A stretch of DNA of 53,727 bases from Candidatus Saccharimonadota bacterium (lineage in GTDB: Bacteria; Patescibacteriota; Saccharimonadia; Saccharimonadales; UBA4665). The translations under genes and the position numbers were made by a program. Below, in pieces: positions 47,259-53,727 of the stretch (positions are counted from its first letter, which is position 1; each line of letters starts with the position of its first letter). Under the pieces are notes generated by a model. It did not search any database. It saw only the letters and a program-made list of their open reading frames with translations, and was not told the origin of the DNA. Where the stretch lies: positions 1-53,727 of the forward strand of contig DAHWAT010000002.1 in NCBI GenBank assembly GCA_027327085.1, written 5' to 3'.

Positions 47259-47874
47259 TTCTTAAGTCCTCAAGCATAGCTGCCTTATTAGCTTCTAAAT
47301 CGGAGATAATGAAGTCAAGTTGGTCGTTAAGGTCAATTTGATTACCAATGGCTGCTAGCAAATAATGGTTAACTATATCAGTCATATTATTCTCAAAACG
47401 TTCAATGATTAAGGCTTTGGAAGCATCGATGTCTTTATCGACTTGCTCACTTAGGCGTTTTCTTTCTTCGTCAATAGCTTGGTTAGTCTTCTGCAACGAC
47501 TCAACTGCTAGTTGTTTAGCATCATTAATACTCTGTTCATATTTCTCAAATTCGGCTTGTAGCTTAGTAGTAATCTCAGACTTCATATAGTCGTTGATTT
47601 GTGAAATAGTTAGCCTTAAGTCTTGCTGCAAAAACATGGCATTTTCATTAATGATTTTCTCAAAGTTTAAGCGGCCTCGGTTGCGTAGCTCTTCCCTAAA
47701 ATCATCATTAAAAACATGTTCAACATCCTGTTTAGCGGCAGCTTCAATGGAATCGTTAAAGCCGCCGGGCTTAGTACTAGATGACGTTTTCGATAAATAA
47801 ACCACTAGCCAGATAAAGCCACTACCGATTGCTGCGATAGAGCTTAGGATTAAAATCAGCCACCAGATTGTCAT
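47248..47874 (-). CDS. atpF: F-type ATPase b-like subunit
   Basis: An N-terminal TM (about 3-27) and a long charged helix (about 45-200, e.g. LQAEFEKYEQSINDAKQLAV, AIDEERKRLSEQVDKDI) give the standard b-subunit form, though at 208 aa it is longer than usual. It is the first gene of the operon, with GAGGTGG about 8 nt before the ATG. No atpB (a) or atpE (c) gene lies upstream; the next gene is a cysteine desulfurase. Confidence 0.85.
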   Translation of the reverse strand: MTIWWLILILSSIAAIGSGFIWLVVYLSKTSSSTKPGGFNDSIEAAAKQDVEHVFNDDFREELRNRGRLNFEKIINENAMFLQQDLRLTISQINDYMKSEITTKLQAEFEKYEQSINDAKQLAVESLQKTNQAIDEERKRLSEQVDKDIDASKALIIERFENNMTDIVNHYLLAAIGNQIDLNDQLDFIISDLEANKAAMLEDLRNGA

Positions 47875-47927
47875 ATTATTTTCCCACCTCTAGAAACATC
47901 ATTGCTTTATTTTTTATTTTACCTCTT

Positions 47928-47959
47928 AAGGTTATACTTAACAACTCTAGTATAACCTT
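47928..47959. promoter_or_regulatory. 10-bp perfect inverted repeat in front of the ATPase operon
   Basis: AAGGTTATAC (47928-47937) and GTATAACCTT (47950-47959) are perfect inverted repeats separated by 12 nt. One arm overlaps the candidate -10 of the atp operon. No T-run follows on either strand, so it is an operator-like site or leader hairpin rather than a terminator. Confidence 0.5.
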
Positions 47960-47978
47960 GAATAGAATGATAAGTAAA
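47949..47978 (-). promoter_or_regulatory. candidate promoter of the ATPase operon
   Basis: TTTACT (47973-47978), 18 nt, then TATACT (47949-47954), about 75 nt before atpF. It would give a leader of about 65 nt that includes the second arm of the inverted repeat. Confidence 0.4.
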
Positions 47979-47982
47979 GCGT

Positions 47983-49128
47983 CTAACTTATAAGTTTAGC
48001 CATAACTTGGGTGACGTGTTTAAGCTCACTGGACATAGTTTTACGACCTAGGCTAAAACGAATTGAACTGCGAGCTTCTAAATCAGATTTACCAATGGCT
48101 TTTAAGACATGTGAAGGCTGGTTACTGCTGGCGCTGCAGGCACTACCGGCGGCAGCTAAAATACCATGAGCATCGAGTTGAATTAGTAACCTTTCGTTGT
48201 CGATATTTGGTAGGCTAACATGGATATTATTTGGCAGCCGCTGTTTGATCGAGCCGTTGATGGTTATCCCTGGTATCGCTCTGGTTAGATCACTTATGAA
48301 ATCCTCTCGTAGTTGGAGCGTCCGTTTGGCTTCCTCGTGTCTTAAGCTTTGGGCTTTATCAAGGGCAGTCGCAAAACCAATAATCGCCGGCACGTTTTCA
48401 GTACCAGAACGCAGATTTCTCTCTTGCCCACCGCCCATAATTAAAGGCTGAAGCTTGACTGAACTTTTTAGATAGAGCAGGCCGCTTTGTTTAGGCCCAT
48501 AAATTTTACCGCCATTTAAAGTCATTAGATCTACACCCAACCTTGCTACGTGCAAGTCTAGATAATTAGCGGCTTGGGTGCTGTCACTATGAAGATAAAG
48601 CGGTAAGCCGCTAGAACCTCTTTGACGTCTAATGCTCTCAATGATCTCAGCAACCTGCTTAAGCGGCTCTATGGTGCCGATTTCGTTATTGGCCTGCATG
48701 ACGCTGACTAAAACGGTTTGATTATCTATTTTTTGGCGTAAATCATTAAGGTCTAAACGGCCATCCTCTAAAACTTTTATTAAGCGGCAATCGTAGAGGG
48801 ACGCTGGACTTAAAACCGATTCATGCTCAATACTGCTAATTACTATATTAGCCTTGGGGTATTGGCTCATGATGCCTGCTACCGCTAAATTATTAGCCTC
48901 GCTAGCGCCGGCAGTAAAAATTATTTCAGTCGGTTTAGCACCTAGCCAGTAGGCAACTTGTTGCCTTGCATGGTTAATGGCTTGCCTGACCTTGATAGCC
49001 GGGCTATAGCTAGCCGATGGATTAAAAAACTGGTCTTGCCAAAATGGCAGCATGGCTTGTTTGACCGATTCATCCAGTGGAGTGGCCGCAGCATAGTCTA
49101 AATAAATATTGGCTTTATCCATAGACAT
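47983..49128 (-). CDS. cysteine desulfurase (NifS/IscS-like)
   Basis: PLP enzyme that releases sulfur from cysteine. It has YLDYAAATPLDESV, SVMQANNEIGTIEP and HSDSTQAANYLDL. The PLP Lys is in LNGGKIYGPK, where IscS has SxHK, so the residue before Lys is Gly instead of His. Catalytic Cys is on the GSACSASSNQPSHVLKA loop. At 381 aa it is typical. No IscU/SufU scaffold is adjacent; with MnmA encoded downstream, tRNA thiolation is a likely use. Its start has no SD. Confidence 0.92.
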   Translation of the reverse strand: MSMDKANIYLDYAAATPLDESVKQAMLPFWQDQFFNPSASYSPAIKVRQAINHARQQVAYWLGAKPTEIIFTAGASEANNLAVAGIMSQYPKANIVISSIEHESVLSPASLYDCRLIKVLEDGRLDLNDLRQKIDNQTVLVSVMQANNEIGTIEPLKQVAEIIESIRRQRGSSGLPLYLHSDSTQAANYLDLHVARLGVDLMTLNGGKIYGPKQSGLLYLKSSVKLQPLIMGGGQERNLRSGTENVPAIIGFATALDKAQSLRHEEAKRTLQLREDFISDLTRAIPGITINGSIKQRLPNNIHVSLPNIDNERLLIQLDAHGILAAAGSACSASSNQPSHVLKAIGKSDLEARSSIRFSLGRKTMSSELKHVTQVMAKLIS

Positions 49129-49151
49129 TTTCAGGAGGCTTTGGCCTTGGT

Positions 49152-49514
49152 TTATTTATTCAGGGCCGCTTGATAATTAGGTAGTATTTTAGCAGCGTAT
49201 AGTTTAGCTGCCTGAAGTAGGTTAGCTGCTTCGGTAGAACTAAGTCCCTGATAAGTTCCACCGTTTTTGACTTTAAACACTCCGTTTGGTCTAATTTCGT
49301 AGCGAGTAGTTAGATTGTGCACGCCGTTTTTGTCAGACCAACTTTCGTGCCAAACCCAGCTATGCTCATCTAAGCAAAAAAATTGGCGATCATGTCCTTT
49401 CGCTATTGGCCCAAACAGTTTACCGCCTTCAATTGCTTCCTGTCTGATGAGACTATCCTCTAGAGCTTGTTGTGAAGCAGGACGTTTGGTGGTAATTTTA
49501 GGTAATATTTTCAT
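49152..49514 (-). CDS. hypothetical protein, 120 aa
   Basis: Small soluble protein with a Trp-rich beta core (DRQFFCLDEHSWVWHESWSD, NLTTRYEIRPNGVFKV) and a helical end (LSSTEAANLLQAAKLYAAKI). There is no signal peptide or TM. It is located between the cysteine desulfurase and a Gln/Ala-rich hypothetical, within a minus-strand run headed by metG. The family is not recognised. Confidence 0.6.
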   Translation of the reverse strand: MKILPKITTKRPASQQALEDSLIRQEAIEGGKLFGPIAKGHDRQFFCLDEHSWVWHESWSDKNGVHNLTTRYEIRPNGVFKVKNGGTYQGLSSTEAANLLQAAKLYAAKILPNYQAALNK

Positions 49515-49517
49515 AAA

Positions 49518-49853
49518 TTAACCCTGATTAACTTCACCTTCGACGATTTGATCGATTAAAGCGCGAATTTCATCAGCAGATAATGCTTCGGTTGGGTTAT
49601 TTGGTTGGGCAGCTAGACTTGGTGCCTCAGCCTGAGTAGGCTCGTTGATGAGACTAATTGATTGATTACCTAGTGACATAATAGTTTCGGAATCGGCTGC
49701 TGGTCTGGTTGGTACCAAGCCACCTAAAAAATACTCCAGTGATTCTAGAGAAAGTCTGATATTGCGGTACCGACTTTCAATCGCCCTGAATAAATCCGGC
49801 GATTCGGGTTTTCTCTCTTCGCTTGGTCCGTTGGTGCTTAATAAGTTTTGCAT
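49518..49853 (-). CDS. hypothetical protein, 111 aa
   Basis: Soluble and probably partly disordered. A helical segment (LFRAIESRYRNIRLSLESLE) is followed by an Ala/Pro/Gln-rich linker and an acidic terminal helix (ALSADEIRALIDQIVEGEV). It sits 3 nt after tatD and 3 nt before the 120-aa gene, so it is co-transcribed. I recognise no family. Confidence 0.55.
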   Translation of the reverse strand: MQNLLSTNGPSEERKPESPDLFRAIESRYRNIRLSLESLEYFLGGLVPTRPAADSETIMSLGNQSISLINEPTQAEAPSLAAQPNNPTEALSADEIRALIDQIVEGEVNQG

Positions 49854-49856
49854 AAA

Positions 49857-50666
49857 CTATATCTTAAATAAGTTTCTAGCATTAGACGTGGTTATTTTAG
49901 CTAAATCGTCTAAGTTTTCTCCTCTTAAATCCGCCATAAAGGCCGCGACTGTTGCCACCCTACTGGGTTCATTTATAGTACCACGATATGGCACAGGTGT
50001 CAAGAAGGGTGAATCTGTTTCTAAAAGCAACCGATCCAGTGGAATTTGCTTATACATATTAAGCTGATTTTGCTCTTTAGTAAAGGTCGATATGCCATTA
50101 ACCCCTATATAAAGTCCCCTAGCTAAGGCTTTATCTAAATTGGCTTGATCGTCAGTATAGCTATGCAACACCCCTTTTATACCTTTAAACTGGTCTAGTA
50201 TCGGCCAGAAAGCCGTAAAAGCTTGTCGAACATGAAAGATAACCGGTAAGTTGTGCTTTGATGCCAGATCAAGCTGCAACTTCAAAATATCTAGCTGATC
50301 GTTACTACTAGAGTGATTATAGAAAAAATCTAAGCCACACTCACCGATAGCAATTACCTTTGGTTGATTAACCAGTGCCTTAAAGGCTTCGACTAAGTCT
50401 GGTTTATCGACATAGTTTTTGGCCTCATGTGGATGAAGGCCGATCGAGGCCCAAACATTCTGACGGTCTGATACAAAATTAATCGCTAGCTGACTATCTT
50501 CTAGATCACAACCAACACAAATCAGCTTAGATACCCCTTGTTTTTTGGCTCTATCTATTACCCCGTCTACCGTAAAACCAGACTTTGCCCAATGTTTTTT
50601 AGTGTTGGCTTCTCCGGTTTTAGACCCAATTGACTGAATATGACAATGACTATCGACTAAATTCAT
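49857..50666 (-). CDS. tatD: TatD family metal-dependent deoxyribonuclease
   Basis: The start is placed at 50666 (MNLVDSHCHIQSIG), where the family begins; the track's 50741 start would run into metG. Metal ligands are visible in DSHCHI, AIGECGLDFFYNH (Glu), VIFHVRQA (His), VLHSYTDD (His) and LLETDSPFLTPVP (Asp). Length becomes 269 aa, normal for TatD. The gene follows metG by 7 nt, a pairing common in bacteria. Confidence 0.94.
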   Translation of the reverse strand: MNLVDSHCHIQSIGSKTGEANTKKHWAKSGFTVDGVIDRAKKQGVSKLICVGCDLEDSQLAINFVSDRQNVWASIGLHPHEAKNYVDKPDLVEAFKALVNQPKVIAIGECGLDFFYNHSSSNDQLDILKLQLDLASKHNLPVIFHVRQAFTAFWPILDQFKGIKGVLHSYTDDQANLDKALARGLYIGVNGISTFTKEQNQLNMYKQIPLDRLLLETDSPFLTPVPYRGTINEPSRVATVAAFMADLRGENLDDLAKITTSNARNLFKI

Positions 50667-50673
50667 AAGGCTT

Positions 50674-52122
50674 TTATGCTTTAGTGTTGCTGCTTTGCTT
50701 GGGAAATAAAGTTGTTGCTGGCGGTTCCAGCTTAGGCGCACTCAGTAATTGTTGGATGCGTTCGGCCGTGTCTGGTAGAAATGGTTCAAGTAAACATGCG
50801 ATCATGTTTAGACTAGAAATCGTATGCCCTACAACCTCTTCAAGATGTTCTTTGTCGTTATTAGCAAACAACACCCAAGGTTTTTCTTCGTCTATAAACT
50901 GATTAAGCCCCCTAATATGGGCCCAAACTTCATCAAGTGCTCGATCAAACCGGCAGGCTTCAAGGGCTTCAGTGTAAAGACTAATGTCATGATCGGAACC
51001 TGGCAGTGTCCTAATCTTGCCATCAAAATACTTGCTCGCCATGTTTAAGCTACGCTGCAGTGCATTACCAAGCTCATTAGCCAGTTCGTTATTATAGGCT
51101 GCTTCTAGTCTCTGCCAGCTAAAATCACCGTCTTCATTAGACGGGATATGACGTAAGAAATAATAACGGAAAGTATCTACACCATATTTGTCGACTATAT
51201 CTTGAGGATGCACGGTATTGCCCAAACTTTTACTAATTTTTTGATCGTTGATGGTTATAAAGCCATGTACATAAAGTTTTTTAGGTAAGCTTAAGCCCAG
51301 ACTCAAAAGCATAGCTGGCCATATAGCCGCATGAAACCTAATAATATCCTTGCCAATAACCTGAATGTCAGCTGGCCAGAAATTTTTAAAGTCGTCTTTT
51401 TCAGGATAGCCTAAAACGGTAATGTAGTTCATTAGAGCCTCAAACCAAACATACATAACCTGTTCCTGATCATCAGGCACAGGAATACCCCAAGAAATCT
51501 TGTCTTTAGGCCGCGATACACTGATATCTTCTAGCCCGCCTCGAATTAAACTTAAAACTTCATTTCTCTTTGATTCGGGCAAGATGATAAACTGTCCACT
51601 TTCAATGGCTTTGAGTATTTGATCTTCGTAAGCCGACAATTTGAAGAAGTAGTTCTCTTCTTCGACCTTTTCGAATGGACGCTCATGATTGGGGCAAATA
51701 CCGTTTAGTTCTTTAACTTCGGTTTCGGTAAAGAAAGCTTCATCGCCGACGCAGTACCACCCAATATAGCTACTTTTATAAATATCTTTCTTGAGCTTTT
51801 GCCAAATTAAGCTTGCCCTACGTTCATGATCTTTGTCGGTCGTTCTAATGAAGCGGTTGTTTGAGATATTGAGTAAAGAGCTTAAGGAACGAAAACGCTC
51901 ACTCATCTCATCGGTAAAATCTTTGGTTGTCATGCCAACTTCTTGAGCTTTTTCGGCTATTTTGCCGCCATGCTCATCGGTACCGGTACTAAAAATAACC
52001 TCATGGCCCTTAGCTCTTGCTTGGCGAGCTAGAACATCGGCAACGGTTAACTCCATGGCAAAACCAATATGCGGCTCGGCATTAGCATAGGGAATAGAGG
52101 TGGTAACGAAATATTTACTCAT
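50674..52122 (-). CDS. metG: methionyl-tRNA synthetase
   Basis: Class I synthetase. It has the HIGH-type motif PYANAEPHIGFAMEL, KISKSLGN (KMSKS) and the anticodon-binding helical domain (about 350-460). The zinc-knuckle region reads WYCVGDEAFFTETEV...GICPNHERP with few Cys, so the metal site is probably reduced. The C-terminal tRNA-binding domain of long MetRS is absent (482 aa). It heads the run metG-tatD-two hypotheticals-cysteine desulfurase. Confidence 0.96.
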   Translation of the reverse strand: MSKYFVTTSIPYANAEPHIGFAMELTVADVLARQARAKGHEVIFSTGTDEHGGKIAEKAQEVGMTTKDFTDEMSERFRSLSSLLNISNNRFIRTTDKDHERRASLIWQKLKKDIYKSSYIGWYCVGDEAFFTETEVKELNGICPNHERPFEKVEEENYFFKLSAYEDQILKAIESGQFIILPESKRNEVLSLIRGGLEDISVSRPKDKISWGIPVPDDQEQVMYVWFEALMNYITVLGYPEKDDFKNFWPADIQVIGKDIIRFHAAIWPAMLLSLGLSLPKKLYVHGFITINDQKISKSLGNTVHPQDIVDKYGVDTFRYYFLRHIPSNEDGDFSWQRLEAAYNNELANELGNALQRSLNMASKYFDGKIRTLPGSDHDISLYTEALEACRFDRALDEVWAHIRGLNQFIDEEKPWVLFANNDKEHLEEVVGHTISSLNMIACLLEPFLPDTAERIQQLLSAPKLEPPATTLFPKQSSNTKA

Positions 52123-52162
52123 GTCTTAAGTTATAGCTTAGCAAGTTTAGCCAGTCTCGTCA

Positions 52163-53446
52163 CTATTCCAGACGATCGACATAGTCCTGGCAGAATCTTT
52201 CAAACACCGCATTAGTCCAGCCAAAACCGGTCTGAGAAGGATAAAGTCCTTTCACAGGAGGTTTTTCTGGATCAACTACGTTATATTTTTCTAGGAATAA
52301 ATGCTGTTTATTAAACCAAATTAAATTGGTTTTTAGCCACTTGTTGGCAATCCGTCTGGCTTCTTTATGGTAGCCATAGCGCTCTAGCCCCTTAACTACG
52401 ATGAAGTGTAGTGGAGCCCAACCGTTAGGATAGGCCCATTGTGTCGGTACGCTGCCCATGACAAATTGTTTAAGCGGCAAACTATCGGTGGTAGCAAGAC
52501 CACCCTTATGCTCAAATCTTTTCAGTGATTTGACAAGGCTGGCTGCTCGTTGATCATCAACTAAGCCGGCCCACAGCGGGAAAAAGCTAGCCAGGCTAGC
52601 AACATCGCCTCTTTTTTGCTTGACGTAATTATAGTCAAAGTAAAGGTTTTTGAGTTTATCCCACATTAATTTTTCAATCATTTCGGCTCTTATTCTAGCC
52701 TGGTCCTCCCAGTAAGCCGTTTTTCTTTTATCGCCCAAGATCTTAGACGATCTGGCGAAATCCATTTCGTATTTATATAAAAGACAGTTTAAATCGATCG
52801 GTAAATAATTTAGGGCCCGACGGTTGAACCGTGGTGTCATATCCCAGCCACTTTCGGCTTCGGCCAAATCGTGCAGATAGTTAATGTCATAGTAACGGCT
52901 TAAGCCCTTATACACCTGTCTTTCGTTAGGTTTTTTAACACCTAACCAAACGGTGCGATACTCCTCCTCGGCCACTGCCATATGCTCCTTCAGCCATTGA
53001 TCGCTTTTTTTGTACGCCTGATAAACGTCAAAAATAAACGAGGTGAGTAGAGGAGGCTGGCTTCTGCCGGTTAAATAAGTTCTGGAGGCATTGGGGATGA
53101 CTTTAAACCGTTTGAAGAGGGAGATAAGGTCCTCTAGGATACCGGTTACCAACTCTTCGTGATCTTTGTCAAGTAAGCCTTGAACCATGAAATAACTATC
53201 CCAATAGTAGAGCTCGTTGTAGTCAAAGCCTGTCTTGAGTTTAAACGAGGGCACAAGATATCTATTGGGTACACCAAGTAGACTATCATCATCTTTCGGA
53301 TGATATCTTTCTACTTTTGGCCAATAGTCTTTAATGTAGTCGCGGGCTAACTTGACGTCCTGAGCGGTTAATTCAATGTCTGGACGAAAAGACAGCGGAC
53401 TAAAAAGACGCTTGGCTAGTTTTTGAGTGCGTATAAGTTTAGCCAT
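52163..53446 (-). CDS. trehalase-family glycoside hydrolase (GH37-like), cytoplasmic
   Basis: (alpha/alpha)6-barrel hydrolase. Signature 1 is approximated by FDYNELYYWDSYFM. AESGWDMTPRF carries the presumed acid Asp, FLEKYNVV the presumed base Glu, and signature 2 reads QWAYPNGWAP, with Ala where trehalases have Asp. At 428 aa it is shorter than E. coli TreF (549), and there is no signal peptide, so any trehalose cleavage would be intracellular. The start is GTG 53449 or ATG 53446. TTGACC-17-TAGGCT puts a transcription start about at the start codon. Confidence 0.8.
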   Translation of the reverse strand: MAKLIRTQKLAKRLFSPLSFRPDIELTAQDVKLARDYIKDYWPKVERYHPKDDDSLLGVPNRYLVPSFKLKTGFDYNELYYWDSYFMVQGLLDKDHEELVTGILEDLISLFKRFKVIPNASRTYLTGRSQPPLLTSFIFDVYQAYKKSDQWLKEHMAVAEEEYRTVWLGVKKPNERQVYKGLSRYYDINYLHDLAEAESGWDMTPRFNRRALNYLPIDLNCLLYKYEMDFARSSKILGDKRKTAYWEDQARIRAEMIEKLMWDKLKNLYFDYNYVKQKRGDVASLASFFPLWAGLVDDQRAASLVKSLKRFEHKGGLATTDSLPLKQFVMGSVPTQWAYPNGWAPLHFIVVKGLERYGYHKEARRIANKWLKTNLIWFNKQHLFLEKYNVVDPEKPPVKGLYPSQTGFGWTNAVFERFCQDYVDRLE

Positions 53447-53461
53447 CACCTACTAGCCTAG

Positions 53462-53490
53462 GCTTGGTTATGCCCGGGGTCAAGACAATT
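53462..53490 (-). promoter_or_regulatory. weak candidate promoter of the trehalase-family gene
   Basis: In the 69-nt gap after the RRM gene the minus strand reads TTGACC, about 17 nt, then TAGGCT, ending roughly 7 nt before the start codon. The -35 is good and the -10 poor. Coordinates are approximate to a few bases. Confidence 0.25.
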
Positions 53491-53518
53491 AATGTTGTGT
53501 AAAATTATCTATTTATCT

Positions 53519-53727
53519 TTAGCGATCTTCGCGAGGCTTGGCTTCATTGACGACAATCGAACGTCCGTCAAGCTCTTTTCCGTCTAGTTTAGCAATCGCT
53601 TCTTTGGCCTCTTCGTCTGTTGACATTTCAACAAAACCGAAACCTTTACTGCGACCGCTGTCTCGATCTTTAATAACGTTGGCTGAGACGACGGTGCCAA
53701 CACTTGCAAAAAAGTCACGAAGACTGT
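53519..53727 (-). CDS. RNA-binding protein with RRM domain (5' end outside window)
   Basis: The last 69 codons of a small RNA-recognition-motif protein. RNP1 is clear (KGFGFVEM) and is preceded by the SANVIKDRDSGRS loop. The domain ends with GRSIVVNEAKPREDR and a stop. RNP2 and the start lie beyond the window edge. Such short single-RRM proteins are typical cold-inducible RNA chaperones of cyanobacteria and many CPR bacteria. Confidence 0.9.
   Translation of the reverse strand, partial: SLRDFFASVGTVVSANVIKDRDSGRSKGFGFVEMSTDEEAKEAIAKLDGKELDGRSIVVNEAKPREDR

Overview
The window looks like a chromosomal segment of a Patescibacteria/CPR bacterium, most likely Candidatus Saccharibacteria (TM7). 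This is inferred from compact or divergent versions of core proteins (AlaRS, UvrC, F1-ATPase), secreted Ser/Thr-rich proteins with a CPR-type C-terminal domain, few biosynthetic genes, and short or overlapping intergenic gaps. TGA is used as an ordinary stop (for example at the ends of mnmA and atpA), so this is not the recoded Absconditabacteria/Gracilibacteria code. Almost everything is on the minus strand. The plus-strand exceptions are dacA, tRNA-Leu(GAG), an FAD-dependent oxidoreductase, one ABC exporter and a degenerate HAD-like protein.

Region 1 (1-8.7 kb) is a cell-surface block. It holds a partial LemA, a D,D-carboxypeptidase, a PKD-like membrane protein, a Cache-like sensor without an output domain, two Ig-like single-pass proteins with basic tails, two secreted proteins sharing a C-terminal domain, and a small anchored protein. 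The layout resembles the WxL/Csc surface complexes of Firmicutes. Region 2 (8.7-12.4 kb) carries a toxin-antitoxin pair between two direct repeats, one abutting tRNA-Val, plus two tRNA-Leu genes, a GlcD-like oxidoreductase and an ORF with no normal start codon.

Region 3 (12.4-29.3 kb) is mainly housekeeping: an anchored peptide-binding protein, SecG, a small 4-TM protein, PepP, UvrC, TrhO, a large tail-anchored coiled-coil protein, an ABC exporter, L25, UvrA, exonuclease I and ObgE. Region 4 (29.3-36.6 kb) is an envelope and division cluster: a LysM-CHAP hydrolase (apparently starting at ATT), MltG, YqgF, a large membrane protein, FtsA, a pseudo-HAD and a LysM protein without a signal peptide.

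Region 5 (36.7-53.7 kb) has an ABC exporter with an extra N-terminal domain, a shortened AlaRS, MnmA, an F-type ATPase operon in the order b-delta-alpha-gamma-beta-epsilon with no a or c gene beside it, a cysteine desulfurase (likely sulfur donor for MnmA), TatD, MetG, a cytoplasmic trehalase-family protein and the 3' end of an RRM protein.

Two translation themes recur. Some genes have clear Shine-Dalgarno (SD) sequences, while others have promoters so close to the start codon that the mRNA would be leaderless or nearly so. At least one gene seems to use ATT as start. The best candidates for something undescribed are the Csc-like surface cluster, the divergent F1-ATPase operon and the repeat-flanked TA module beside tRNA-Val.
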